A stretch of 64,000 bases of DNA from Bacilli bacterium (GCA_017612805.1 JAGAFD010000007.1:106675-170674); one strand, 5' to 3'. Shown: positions 16,906 through 26,119, counted from the stretch's first letter. Translations and numbers: made by a program. Notes: generated from the letters alone by a model not told the origin.

Positions 16906-18496
16906 TTTCTTCAGTTCTTGTCCAACCTTCTAAAGTTGTTTTAGAATTCCATGTGTATGAAGTAATAATTGTACATACAGTCCATTTTTTAGCTGGAACA
17001 GTTTGTTTATTAGCATAACACATAGTACCATTTAAAGTATAACCAGTAGGACATTCATATCCGATGAATTCTTTTGGAACTTTCTTATAACATTTATTTG
17101 TTTTAGCATTTAAAGTATAAGTAGTATCTGCACAATAGAATGTATCATCAGTTTTAATTGCTTTATAACATACCATTGAAGCTCCTGAACCTTTAGATTG
17201 ATAATCTTTAGGACAAGAATAATTCTTAGTATATGTTACTTTTGGATCATAAGTTTTATCCTTATTTACTAAACATTGTTTATTAACAGGAGTTGATCCA
17301 TCTTCACAATAATAATCAGTTCTCTTATGAATTTCATAAGTTGTAGTTGAACCTTTATAACACATAGATCCACTTGGATTACCACCATTAGGACATGTAT
17401 AAGATTCATTTTTAGTTCTTGTATAAACATCATATTTATAATGAGTAACGATATTAATACATCCAGGTGATTTAGTACATTCATTTTGTGCATAAGCACC
17501 TTTGTATGAATATTTTGTAGTATCAGTATCTGCTTTAGTAGTAGTTACATCAATTGAATGACTATATTTCCAATCAGAATATGATGTAGATACAGAAGCA
17601 GCATAAGATTCTGTAGTTTGATGTTTACAAACATTACCTTCTGGAGTATCACCATCATTACACCATGTTACAGTTTTATCTTTAGCATTAATATAAGTTT
17701 GTTCATTTACATGACATTTATTATCAGCACCGATAGTACCTTTTTCACAGAAGTATTGTGGGTTACCATTAGTAACGATTACATCTGCATAAACAGTTTT
17801 AGTATTACCAGTAACTTTAGTAGCATCCATAGTTAATGTTTTTTCATCAGAATATTTCTTAGTTGCAGCTACTTTATTATCAGACATTTTACTACAAGTT
17901 TTACCATCAAGTACCCAACCTTCTTCACATTTGTAAGTTGTTACTTTTTCGATTTCTTTCTTGTAATATCTGTATTGAGTTAATTTAGTAGTAGCAATAG
18001 TTGTAGTATTTTTATAACTATTGTTATTATTGTTATTATTTGTATTATTAGTATTATTATTGTTGTTAGTGTTGTTATTATTATTTGTATCATCTTTAAC
18101 ATCAACTTTAATAGTTTCTAATACATAATCAGATTCATTACCACAAGTTAAGTCTACTCTTAATTGATATTCATTATCGTTAATTTTAGTAATTCTTACA
18201 TAACTCTTTTCAGTGTCACATGCTTTACCATTTTTATCATATAATGATTTAACGATTTTTTTATCAATCATTTTTTGTAATGTTAACTTTTCAGTATCGT
18301 TTGGTAAACGATCTTCATCAGTTGTATAGTATTTTCTTGCACTTGTTCTGAATTTATCAAAATTATCACCAAAGTTAGAAGCTTTGTTATCTTTCTTACT
18401 ACCAAATGGGAATAACCAAACAAGTAATAAGATGAATACAAATACAGCTAAAACTTCAATTCCAATTTTAATCCAATTAATTCTCTTGTTTTCCAT
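16886..18496 (-). CDS. membrane-anchored cysteine-module surface protein
   Basis: 536 residues. An N-terminal membrane segment (about residues 10-28) is followed by a globular part with CDTEKSY and LTCGNESD, an Asn/Thr homopolymer linker (about residues 145-170) and about eight repeats of the form aromatic-x-C-x(8-14)-C, for example YKCEEGWVLDGKTC, YTCPNGGNPSGSMC, YECPTGYTLNGTMC. These look like short EGF-like or stalk modules with one disulphide each. Extracellular adhesion or wall interaction is likely but unproven. Two Met codons are possible (18502 and 18496); AGGGGG is 2 bases from the first and 8 from the second, so 18496 is preferred. It is second in an operon after 18517-19953, 20 bases apart. 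Confidence 0.75.
   Translation of the reverse strand: MENKRINWIKIGIEVLAVFVFILLLVWLFPFGSKKDNKASNFGDNFDKFRTSARKYYTTDEDRLPNDTEKLTLQKMIDKKIVKSLYDKNGKACDTEKSYVRITKINDNEYQLRVDLTCGNESDYVLETIKVDVKDDTNNNNNTNNNNNTNNTNNNNNNNSYKNTTTIATTKLTQYRYYKKEIEKVTTYKCEEGWVLDGKTCSKMSDNKVAATKKYSDEKTLTMDATKVTGNTKTVYADVIVTNGNPQYFCEKGTIGADNKCHVNEQTYINAKDKTVTWCNDGDTPEGNVCKHQTTESYAASVSTSYSDWKYSHSIDVTTTKADTDTTKYSYKGAYAQNECTKSPGCINIVTHYKYDVYTRTKNESYTCPNGGNPSGSMCYKGSTTTYEIHKRTDYYCEDGSTPVNKQCLVNKDKTYDPKVTYTKNYSCPKDYQSKGSGASMVCYKAIKTDDTFYCADTTYTLNAKTNKCYKKVPKEFIGYECPTGYTLNGTMCYANKQTVPAKKWTVCTIITSYTWNSKTTLEGWTRTEETRVIEI
18012..18090. repeat. AAT/AAC trinucleotide tract coding poly-Asn
   Basis: On the coding (minus) strand this is a run of AAT and AAC codons broken by ACA/ACT (Thr), a microsatellite-like tract in frame within the surface protein, liable to length change by whole codons. 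Confidence 0.7.
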
Positions 18497-18516
18497 ATTC
18501 ATAACCCCCTATACTA

Positions 18517-19953
18517 TTAGTCGTTACTTAAAATGTAAGCGCCTTCGTAATCTAAGCTGTTATTAGATTCCTTAACTGACATATCAACATATTTAGCAAG
18601 TAATGTTAAGTCATCTTCATCACAATTTCTAACATTTAAATCGTATTCGATTTCTTCAATTGTTTTACTATGTTCAATTTCATGTTCTCCATCTTCATCG
18701 ATTAAAGTGATTTTTTCAGAAATTTTGAAATCATCACCTAAGATTGCATGAGCAAATGGATTTAATGATAATAATTTAGTTAAGTATAATACGTTAGATG
18801 CGGCACTATCAGATTGATAGAATTCTGCACTATAATCTTTAGTAAACACATCATCAATATTTTCATAACCATTAAATGCTTCACCATTAATATATAGATC
18901 ATCATGTGAACTAATTACTTGGTAATTAATTTCCCATTCAATACGATATAACATAGCAGCAGCATCTTTACGAACTTGTGGATCATCAGATTTCATAGCT
19001 TCCTCTAAGATTTCAAGTTCTTCAATTTTCTTTTTAGTTTCAATATCTCTTAATAAGATATTTGAAGTTTTATAGTTACCTGTTTCTATTCCAGTATCAT
19101 CAAAGCCTAATGTTTTATTAATGATTAACATATTTTTATTTGCTTCAGCACCAATAATTGGGTTGATAGCACTATTTACAACATCATCAACAGAAATTTC
19201 AACATTTAAGTTATTATTATAATAATCTAAAATATATTCATATTCTTCTTTAGTAATGTTTAATTCACCAGCGTCGAATTCATCAACGGCTTTATCAATT
19301 AATTCATTAATATCTTCTTCGTTTTCATCTAAATAACTTTTGTTATTATCAGCTGGAGTAGTTTCTGGTACTGTAACTTTTGTTGTATTATTATCAACAA
19401 TTACATCACCAATAGTTGTAGTATTTTCATTTGCTTCATCAGTTGTTTCTTCTTTTGTTTCTTCGTTATCATCATTTTTGCATTTTGAATTAGCACAACT
19501 TCCAATACCTACACCAATTAATAATGCAGTGGTAAGAAGCATACCTGTTACTAGAGCTTTAAGTGGTTTTTTCTTGATGTTTTTTCTTTGATCATTGACT
19601 TGTTCTTCAAGTTCTGAATCGGGACTAACTTCTTCTGTTTCTTCAACTTCTTCTAAGTCAAAATCATCTTCTAATTTTGCGCTTCTATTTTTCATATACT
19701 CTGCAAATTCTGGACTATAGATATATTCTTCGAATTCGTCTTTGTATTTTTCATATTTTTCAATAGTTTTTTCATAGTAGTCTGGACTTATACTATTAAG
19801 ACTATTTCTTTCAATATATGCATTATTCATCTTGATTGCAAATTTCTTTTGCGCTTCAGCATCATAATCGCTAATTACGTTATTGCTTACATAAGGATAA
19901 ACTAAATCAATGTAATTATCGATTGCTTTTTTAACTTTCTTAACATTTTCCAT
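18517..19953 (-). CDS. acidic type II membrane protein, surface-exposed
   Basis: 478 residues. A cytosolic N-terminal region of about 125 residues (charged, helical) precedes one membrane segment ALVTGMLLTTALLIGVGIGS, a Glu/Thr/Asn-rich linker, and a long acidic domain (about 280 residues, rich in Asp/Glu/Asn with helices such as NELIDKAVDEFDAG). No family recognised. The ATG at 19953 is chosen because AAAGGGGGATT precedes it; the longer frame to 20016 covers the promoter. It is first of a two-gene operon with the Cys-module surface protein, under three tandem promoters. Confidence 0.75.
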   Translation of the reverse strand: MENVKKVKKAIDNYIDLVYPYVSNNVISDYDAEAQKKFAIKMNNAYIERNSLNSISPDYYEKTIEKYEKYKDEFEEYIYSPEFAEYMKNRSAKLEDDFDLEEVEETEEVSPDSELEEQVNDQRKNIKKKPLKALVTGMLLTTALLIGVGIGSCANSKCKNDDNEETKEETTDEANENTTTIGDVIVDNNTTKVTVPETTPADNNKSYLDENEEDINELIDKAVDEFDAGELNITKEEYEYILDYYNNNLNVEISVDDVVNSAINPIIGAEANKNMLIINKTLGFDDTGIETGNYKTSNILLRDIETKKKIEELEILEEAMKSDDPQVRKDAAAMLYRIEWEINYQVISSHDDLYINGEAFNGYENIDDVFTKDYSAEFYQSDSAASNVLYLTKLLSLNPFAHAILGDDFKISEKITLIDEDGEHEIEHSKTIEEIEYDLNVRNCDEDDLTLLAKYVDMSVKESNNSLDYEGAYILSND

Positions 19954-19987
19954 TAAAAAATCCCCCTTTGTGTGAATTTCGGGAGAT

Positions 19988-20016
19988 ATAATAACACATA
20001 TATATAATGATGTCAA
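19988..20016 (-). promoter_or_regulatory. promoter P1 of the surface operon
   Basis: Minus strand TTGACA (20016-20011), 17-base spacer, TATTAT (19993-19988). Confidence 0.75.
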
Positions 20017-20077
20017 TACGCAAGTATTTTACTAATATCGATGTGTCAGCCATAACCCCTTATTCACTAACAACTTA

Positions 20078-20106
20078 ATCTTACCACATTTACAGCATAA
20101 TGTCAA
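20078..20106 (-). promoter_or_regulatory. promoter P2 of the surface operon
   Basis: Minus strand TTGACA (20106-20101), 17-base spacer containing GTAAATGTGG, TAAGAT (20083-20078). 90 bases upstream of P1. Confidence 0.65.
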
Positions 20107-20162
20107 GTATCAAATTTATTTCGTAAATGTGTTACAGCTAGCTTTACTTAACTGATGATTTA

Positions 20163-20191
20163 ATTATACCATATTTACACTAATTTGTCAA
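20163..20191 (-). promoter_or_regulatory. promoter P3 of the surface operon
   Basis: Minus strand TTGACA (20191-20186), 17-base spacer ending GTAAATATGG, TATAAT (20168-20163): a full-consensus promoter with extended -10. 85 bases upstream of P2. The rest of the 311-base gap (19954-20264) holds the imperfect repeats joining these promoters and the -10 (TGTTAGAAT) of the plus-strand gene. Confidence 0.7.
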
Positions 20192-20264
20192 TGTAGGGAT
20201 GGTTTGGGGTTTATATCGCATGTGATGGTGTTAGAATAAAAGTAGATAATAAAGGAGGAATGAG

Positions 20265-20927
20265 ATGGTTAACGAAACCAAGAAGAAAACAAGTATTATC
20301 GTAATTATTGTTGCTTTAATAGTGATTTTAGCTATTTTAGGCGGTTTTATTGGATTTGATATCTATAAAAACAATAAGAATAATAAAGGATCTGGTAATG
20401 GAAGTGGAAATGCTAGTACTGAGAACGTAAAAAAAGCTTATAATGAAGGAGCTACAATAACTTTAACTGATGGTTCAAAATGGTATGCTTTGTTTAGTAG
20501 TAAAGCTGAAGATGAAACAATTTTATTATATAGTGTAGATAATATAAATACCGATAATGTTTCATATAGTCAAGCCGCTAATTATTTAACGACGACATTT
20601 AGATCAAAATTAGTTAAAGGTTTAGGTTCTGCCGCTGGTGATATTAAAGATATTAGATTATTAACTTTAGATGAAATCAGTACCTTATCGCGTATTGAAA
20701 AAAGTGATTTAAAAGCCGGTGCTGTTTTACAAAATGATATTACTTCAGTATTTGTTTATGAAAGTAGTTCATTAATTGATGGTTATGAAAGCGGATTACC
20801 ATTATTAATTTGTCAACCTAATCCTGAAGTGGAAGCAAATCCTGGGCGAATTTGTGTTGGTACACAAGAAGATGTCTTCCCAATCAGGGCGGTACTAGAA
20901 ATCTCTAAGAAATACATTAAAAACTAA
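20265..20927 (+). CDS. type II membrane-anchored surface protein
   Basis: 220 residues: basic start, membrane segment (about residues 9-32), Gly/Ser/Asn linker, then an extracellular domain beginning ATITLTDGSKWYALFS and ending FPIRAVLEISKKYIKN. The ending of the form (I/V)RxVLEIS is typical of a class of small surface domains in low-GC gut Firmicutes (DUF6273-like), but I cannot assign it firmly. Two cysteines (LLICQPNP and GRICVG) may pair. AGGAGG precedes the ATG. Monocistronic. Confidence 0.7.
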   Translation: MVNETKKKTSIIVIIVALIVILAILGGFIGFDIYKNNKNNKGSGNGSGNASTENVKKAYNEGATITLTDGSKWYALFSSKAEDETILLYSVDNINTDNVSYSQAANYLTTTFRSKLVKGLGSAAGDIKDIRLLTLDEISTLSRIEKSDLKAGAVLQNDITSVFVYESSSLIDGYESGLPLLICQPNPEVEANPGRICVGTQEDVFPIRAVLEISKKYIKN

Positions 20928-20953
20928 AAAAGATGATTATTCATCTTTTTTTA
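20926..20953 (+). terminator. intrinsic terminator
   Basis: AAAAGATGA-TTAT-TCATCTTTT and T-run just after the stop of the surface protein. Confidence 0.85.
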
Positions 20954-20972
20954 TTTGGATAAAATAGCATAT

Positions 20973-20995
20973 AAAAAAATCGCCTTTAGCGATTT
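20973..20995 (-). terminator. intrinsic terminator of tmRNA
   Basis: Minus strand AAATCGC-TAAAG-GCGATTT followed by TTTT, 11 bases after the CCA end. Confidence 0.85.
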
Positions 20996-21005
20996 AATAA
21001 ACATA

Positions 21006-21360
21006 TGGTGGAGCAGAGGAGAATCGAACTCCTGTCCAAATTACATGATCTTATAACATCTACAAGTTTAACTAGAATTTAAATTTACTTATTAACCGGA
21101 TCTAGTGCACCTATTAATAAGCTAGAATAGATGAGAGTTCGTTATTTAATGCTATACCACTAAATAATATAACCCTTGTACATGACCCTCAGTAATTCCC
21201 CAAAGGCATAGGAATTAAAGAAGTGCTCCGGCCTTAATTAGGCAAAAGATGGAGCGAATGCAATATTATTATTTGCGTTTATATTTAAAAAATAGATTTA
21301 AGGTATCCCTACCACTTGTCGCCATAAGTCACAATAATCTGTCGAAACCAAGACTGCCCC
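21006..21360 (-). ncRNA. ssrA: transfer-messenger RNA
   Basis: 355 bases. The 5' end (minus strand, from 21360) is GGGGCAGTCTTGGTTTCGAC and the 3' end is GGACAGGAGTTCGATTCTCC with TGCTCCACCA, giving the alanine-tRNA-like domain with encoded CCA. The resume codon is GCA at 21276-21274 and the tag frame reads ANNNIAFAPSFA before TAA (21240-21238). With SmpB it rescues stalled ribosomes and marks proteins for proteolysis. The tag is short, with a hydrophobic APSFA end instead of the common LAA. A weak TTGAAA and TAATAT promoter lies upstream. Confidence 0.96.
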
Positions 21361-21467
21361 AGATGTATTGATATATTATCAAAAAATCATATATTTTTCA
21401 ATAGTTATGGTTGATTTTATAAATAGTAGCATATATAATAATTAACTAAATAAGAGGTGTATTACGA

Positions 21468-23495
21468 ATGAGTTTAAAACATGACCATAAAGCTTTAATG
21501 GAAACAATTGAAAGATGTACTGACTTAGATCAATTACCAAAAATTGGTTATAAGGACATTGCTTCTCAAATTTCTAATGATATTTTTTTAAAATGTCATT
21601 TTAGTTTATCAGATAGTTATATAAATTATATTATTGATTATTATATTAACAATGATTGTGATTATAAAAAATTAGAGTCTTATATTGTTGATGTGCTTTG
21701 TGAATGCTTTGATACTTTGCTTTTAGATGATTTTCATCAAACATTATGTAAAAATATTGCTAAAGCAATCTTTAATGATGAAGAGTTAGTATATATGAAG
21801 GAAGAATATTTAGCGATAGAAGCGGCTAAGAAAAGAATAGCTAATAATGAATCAAGAATCGAAGCAAAACATAATAGAATGATGAATAAAATTAATAACG
21901 CAAGAAATCTAACTGAATTTAAGAAAGTTCCGCCAATTACACTTGATGCAATTATAAAATATATCTATGAATCAATTGATGAAATATACCCAACATCGCT
22001 TAATCAAAGTGTTAAAAAAGATATGGCGACGAGTTTTTTTACTCATTTAGTTGAAAAAGGAACTTTTACCGAGGAATTTAAGAACACTGCAAAAGAATCA
22101 TATGGATATGCGCTTGATTGGAACTGTGAAGTTGCTATATCGCATGGTGGAGTTGAAAGAATTGTTGATCGATTAGCTAAAGATAATAAACTTAAAAATA
22201 TGATTATTGAATATGAAGCTAAAAGATTAAAGAAAGATGAATTAACTAATCAACAATTAGATAAAGATCATCAAAACATTATTAAAGATATTAATAATTG
22301 TTACAATATTAAGCTTTTACCAAATGTTAACTTAGGTGATATCACTAAAAGAATCGTAAGAGACACTAATGAATTATGGAATCCTGATAATTTTAAAATT
22401 AGTGAAATATCTACTATTATTAGTTATTACATGAATAATGATTGTACTTTTGATAAAGATAAAGAAGCGTTAACAAAATTATTAATTGATTTAATTGAAG
22501 CACACTATGATACTAAATATATTGAAGGTAATTGGAAAATTACCTGTGAAATGATTGCTACTAATATTATCTTTGATAAAAAATTATATTATTTAAAACA
22601 AGAATTTTTGGCTAAAGAAGCTAGAAAATTATTTATTTATAAATATGATCATAACGAAACAATGGATAATATTAAAAATGCGACTAGAATAGCGGAATTA
22701 CCAAAAATAACTTTTTCTGCATTAACTGGATATCTTCATGGAAATTCATCAGTTATGGATCCTAATAACTTTAGAAATGATGATTTTAATGATTTAGCTA
22801 GATTATTATTAGCTGGTAAGAAATGGGAAGATAAAGAAGTTATTATTGAATTAAAAAGTGTTGTAGAAAAACATTATCCAGATAATAAATTGTATGTATA
22901 TAAAACATTGCTTAATAAATTTATGGCTTTACCAAAAACATACTATTTAGTTGAAGAAATTAATGCTATTTCCAAGCAAACTAAATACTTTATTGAAAAA
23001 CATAATAGTCCGGCTAATTTATATGCTATTGAAAATGTTCATGCTTCTACTGAAGGTGGAAAATTCTATAATATTTATAAAAATCATGGTGAAAAGCTTG
23101 ATTTATCAGCTATTATTCCAAAAGATATGGATATTAACGTTATTGAACCATACATTACCGATAAATATGATAAAACCTTTAAAGGGGTTGGGGGTATGAT
23201 TCTTAACCGTGATGATAGTATTGGTGATATTCATGTCTTTAAACCTAATTATGATCAAATAGAAATTACTGCTGAAGAAAAGCGTTTGTTAGATGAAATT
23301 GCGGATTTAGATCAACAAATTATGAAGCGTCAAGAAGAATTAAAACAACTAACGGAATTAAATGAAGAAACTAAAAAATTATTAATGGATATTAAAAATC
23401 AAGCTGAATCATTACATCAAGATTATATTGATTGCATTAATAAATTAAGCAGTATGTTAGATAATAATTCAAAGAAAAATCTTTTAATACCATAG
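21468..23495 (+). CDS. cytosolic protein with four internal repeats and C-terminal coiled coil
   Basis: 675 residues, no signal or membrane segment. Four diverged repeats of about 120-130 residues begin near residues 10, 138, 268 and 398. Each opens with a pattern like I(x)RCTDLDQLPKI, INNARNLTEFKKVPPI, INNCYNIKLLPNV, IKNATRIAELPKI, followed by about 100 helical residues ending in a charged helix (YLAIEAAKKR, FLAKEARKLF). The last 100 residues form a coiled coil (EITAEEKRLLDEIADLDQQI). I do not recognise the family. The ATG follows AAGAGGTG; the gene stands alone between tmRNA and a terminator. Confidence 0.75.
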   Translation: MSLKHDHKALMETIERCTDLDQLPKIGYKDIASQISNDIFLKCHFSLSDSYINYIIDYYINNDCDYKKLESYIVDVLCECFDTLLLDDFHQTLCKNIAKAIFNDEELVYMKEEYLAIEAAKKRIANNESRIEAKHNRMMNKINNARNLTEFKKVPPITLDAIIKYIYESIDEIYPTSLNQSVKKDMATSFFTHLVEKGTFTEEFKNTAKESYGYALDWNCEVAISHGGVERIVDRLAKDNKLKNMIIEYEAKRLKKDELTNQQLDKDHQNIIKDINNCYNIKLLPNVNLGDITKRIVRDTNELWNPDNFKISEISTIISYYMNNDCTFDKDKEALTKLLIDLIEAHYDTKYIEGNWKITCEMIATNIIFDKKLYYLKQEFLAKEARKLFIYKYDHNETMDNIKNATRIAELPKITFSALTGYLHGNSSVMDPNNFRNDDFNDLARLLLAGKKWEDKEVIIELKSVVEKHYPDNKLYVYKTLLNKFMALPKTYYLVEEINAISKQTKYFIEKHNSPANLYAIENVHASTEGGKFYNIYKNHGEKLDLSAIIPKDMDINVIEPYITDKYDKTFKGVGGMILNRDDSIGDIHVFKPNYDQIEITAEEKRLLDEIADLDQQIMKRQEELKQLTELNEETKKLLMDIKNQAESLHQDYIDCINKLSSMLDNNSKKNLLIP

Positions 23496-23503
23496 CATTT
23501 TTT

Positions 23504-23541
23504 AAAAAAGTTGTAAAATGTCATTATTTGCAACTTTTTTT
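23504..23541 (+). terminator. intrinsic terminator
   Basis: AAAAAGTTG...CAACTTTTT stem with a 17-base loop region that can extend pairing, then T-run. Confidence 0.65.
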
Positions 23542-23594
23542 ATTTACACCACTGTGTATTTATGTTATATTTTTTTTAGAAGGAGTGTGTAATC

Positions 23595-23825
23595 ATGGCT
23601 GAAAAAGGTAACGCAAAATCTAAAATGGCTGCTGGATTATTAGGTATTTTCTTAGGAGCTTGGGGTATTCATAACTTTTATTTAGGTAATACTACTAGAG
23701 GTATTATCCAAATCGTTGTTACTTTAGTAACTTGTGGTATGGGTGGCCTTTGGGGATTCATTGAAGGTATCATGATTCTTTGCGGTTCTATTAATACTGA
23801 TGCTAATGGTAATCCATTAGAATAA
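23595..23825 (+). CDS. TM2 domain protein
   Basis: 76 residues. Typical TM2 domain: AAGLLGIFLGAWGIHNFYLG, then RGIIQIVVTLVTCGMGGLWG and IEGIMILCGSI, two membrane helices joined by a short turn with the characteristic G-x-H-x-F-Y-L-G motif. Function of the family in bacteria is unknown. Ribosome site AGGAGTG; TTATAT-type -10 upstream; terminator follows. Confidence 0.9.
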   Translation: MAEKGNAKSKMAAGLLGIFLGAWGIHNFYLGNTTRGIIQIVVTLVTCGMGGLWGFIEGIMILCGSINTDANGNPLE

Positions 23826-23852
23826 TCTAATTTTAGAATAGTTTAACTAATT

Positions 23853-23885
23853 AAAAGTGTGTTATCTTCATAACATACTTTTTTT
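23853..23885 (+). terminator. intrinsic terminator
   Basis: AAGTGTGTTAT-CTTC-ATAACATACTT and T-run. Confidence 0.8.
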
Positions 23886-23935
23886 GTTGAAAAACCGGTT
23901 TATCTTGTTATAATAGAGTTGTTGAGGTGTGGGAT

Positions 23936-24946
23936 TTGGAAAATAAAATTAAAAGAAAAATTATTATAGGATTAAGTAAAGAATATGAACTAGGTGTTAA
24001 AATCGTTTATAGCTATTACGATTTAATTGTTGATTATCTTAATAAAACCGGTTTAGGCAATATGTGTGAAACGGAATTTTTATTAAGATGTTTAGAACAT
24101 GTGTTACAAGAACGTTCATCAATTATTATTAGCGATAGTTATGGTGAAGAAACAAGAGATATTAAGGAAGCGATTGTTCCAGATATTAATATTGATGATC
24201 GTTATGATTTAGATTATACTCCTGATTTAGAAGAGATTGAATGGCGTAATCAACATGAATTAGACGAAGAAGATAATATTATAGTTGTTGAAACACTAGA
24301 TAGAATTGAAAGTAGCTGCGATAATAATTATACGGATGATTTATCTCTAACAATTAGTAAAGTGGTTAGTGAAGAATTAGGTATTGATTTTGATTATCGT
24401 ACTTATGAAGATAGTTTACTTACAGATGAAGATAATCAAAAACGTTGGTTTAATACTAATTACTATAATACTCCTAGTATGGATACTTATCGAAAATATG
24501 AAGAAGAAAATGTTGAGATTACTGATGATATGCCAATCGAAGATAGTTGTCTTCATTTTGAATACTCAGGTGATTCAATTAATGGGGCAGTTGTAGTTGA
24601 TCGATTTGAAGAAATATTTGATGAAGATAAAGAAATAACAGAGCTATTAACTAGAATATATAAATATAGAGAAACTTTAGAAGAAAAATTACATCTTAAT
24701 AAGTATATACCAATAAAATCATATATAGATGATTTAAACGAAGCAGAAGCTATAATTAATGGTGAGGTGCCATGTCTAGATCGAGAAATGACTTTTGAAA
24801 AAATAGTTACTATGGTTAATAATGTTGAAAACTTTATTGGTGATATTGAAGGAAAAGATGAAGCTTATTTCAAAATTAGAGCTAAAGCACCGGTAAAAGT
24901 TTTAAAAGATCCTTATCTTAAAGAATATATTGTTCTTGATAAATAA
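23936..24946 (+). CDS. acidic cytosolic protein, unknown
   Basis: 336 residues, soluble, very rich in Asp/Glu in the middle (IDDRYDLDYTPDLEEIEW). An N-terminal helical domain (IKRKIIIGLSKEYELGVKIV onward) and a C-terminal helical part flank this acidic centre. No family recognised. The best start is a TTG at 23936, 7 bases after AGGTG; a GTG at 23927 lies inside that site. Promoter TTGAAA (23887) with TATAAT 16 bases on. trpS follows after 23 bases, so they are probably cotranscribed. Confidence 0.65.
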   Translation: MENKIKRKIIIGLSKEYELGVKIVYSYYDLIVDYLNKTGLGNMCETEFLLRCLEHVLQERSSIIISDSYGEETRDIKEAIVPDINIDDRYDLDYTPDLEEIEWRNQHELDEEDNIIVVETLDRIESSCDNNYTDDLSLTISKVVSEELGIDFDYRTYEDSLLTDEDNQKRWFNTNYYNTPSMDTYRKYEEENVEITDDMPIEDSCLHFEYSGDSINGAVVVDRFEEIFDEDKEITELLTRIYKYRETLEEKLHLNKYIPIKSYIDDLNEAEAIINGEVPCLDREMTFEKIVTMVNNVENFIGDIEGKDEAYFKIRAKAPVKVLKDPYLKEYIVLDK

Positions 24947-24969
24947 AATTAATTAGTGAGGTGAATAAA

Positions 24970-26019
24970 ATGGGTAAAATAATATTAACTGGTGATCGTC
25001 CAACTGGTAATTTACATATCGGCCACTATGTTGGATCAGTTAAAAGGCGTTTAGAAATTCAAAATAACGGTGATTATGATGAATTTTATATTATGATTGC
25101 TGATAGTCAAGCATTAACGGATAATTTTGATAATCCTGATAAGGTTAGAAATAATGTATTAAACATTTTAAAAGATTATATGGCTTGTGGACTAGATCCT
25201 AAGAAAGTTACTTTCTTTATTCAATCAGAAGTATCTGAATTAACGGAATTAACTTATTATTATTTAAATATTGTTACTTTTAATCGTTTAAAAAGAAATC
25301 CAACTATTAAAACGGAATTAGCATTACGTAATTTTGAAGGTACATTACCAGTTGGATTTATGTGTTATCCAATTAGTCAAACTGCGGATATTACAGCTTT
25401 TAAAGCTAATATTATTCCAGTTGGAGTTGATCAATTGCCAATGATTGAACAAGCTAATGAGATTGTTGATCGTTTTAATAGCATTTATAAATGTAATGTT
25501 TTAAAAAGATGTGAACCAGTATTACCAGAAAATGAAGCTTCTTATCGTCTTCCTGGTATTGACGGTGATGCTAAAATGAGTAAATCATTAGGTAATTGTA
25601 TTTATTTAATTGATGATTCTGATACAGTAAAAAAACAAGTTATGAAGATGTATACCGACCCTAATCACATTAATGTAAGTGATCCAGGAAGAGTCGAAGG
25701 TAATATGGTATTTACTTACTTAGATTGTTTTTGCACTAATGAACACTTTAAAAAGTACTATCCAGAATTCAATAATTTAGATGAATTAAAGAGTGCTTAT
25801 CAAAATGGTGGTATTGGTGATGTTAAAATTAAGATGTTCTTATTTAATATTTTAGATGAGTTATTAACACCAATCCGTGAGAAGAGAAAAGAACTTGATA
25901 GCATGGATGATGAATACTTCTTAAATATCTTAAAAGAAGGAACATTAAAAGCACGTAGCGTTGCTTCTAAAACGGTTTTAGAAGCTAAAGAAGCCATGAA
26001 AATAAAATATTTTGAATAG
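24970..26019 (+). CDS. trpS: tryptophanyl-tRNA synthetase
   Basis: 349 residues. Class I synthetase with HIGH (residues 16-19) and KMSKSLGN; also GVDQLPMIEQANEI, a conserved TrpRS segment. It charges tRNA-Trp. The ATG at 24970 follows GAGGTGAAT. There is no room for a T-box leader: it sits directly behind the acidic-protein gene, so it is not obviously regulated by tryptophan here. Its terminator ends just before tRNA-Arg. Confidence 0.97.
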   Translation: MGKIILTGDRPTGNLHIGHYVGSVKRRLEIQNNGDYDEFYIMIADSQALTDNFDNPDKVRNNVLNILKDYMACGLDPKKVTFFIQSEVSELTELTYYYLNIVTFNRLKRNPTIKTELALRNFEGTLPVGFMCYPISQTADITAFKANIIPVGVDQLPMIEQANEIVDRFNSIYKCNVLKRCEPVLPENEASYRLPGIDGDAKMSKSLGNCIYLIDDSDTVKKQVMKMYTDPNHINVSDPGRVEGNMVFTYLDCFCTNEHFKKYYPEFNNLDELKSAYQNGGIGDVKIKMFLFNILDELLTPIREKRKELDSMDDEYFLNILKEGTLKARSVASKTVLEAKEAMKIKYFE

Positions 26020-26039
26020 TAACTTATGTTACTATTTTT
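26015..26039 (+). terminator. intrinsic terminator of trpS
   Basis: AATAGTAAC-TTAT-GTTACTATT and short T-run, 3 bases before the tRNA. Confidence 0.7.
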
Positions 26040-26042
26040 GCT

Positions 26043-26119
26043 GTCTTTGTAGCTCAGCTGGATAGAGCAACTTCCTCCTAAGAAGTAGGTCGTGCGTTCG
26101 AATCGCACCAAGGACACCA
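26043..26119 (+). tRNA. tRNA-Arg (anticodon CCT)
   Basis: 77 bases with encoded CCA. Acceptor GTCTTTG/CAAGGAC, anticodon stem ACTTC/GAAGT with loop CTCCTAA (CCT), T-arm GTGCG TTCGAAT CGCAC. Reads AGG. No own promoter is seen; read-through from trpS is likely. Confidence 0.96.

Noticed and set aside
17618..17836. Plus-strand frame within the Cys-module surface gene
   Set aside because: Opposite-strand shadow with no ribosome site.
21001..21360. A tRNA-Ala gene at 21001
   Set aside because: The alanine-like end belongs to tmRNA; a tag frame and long body are present.
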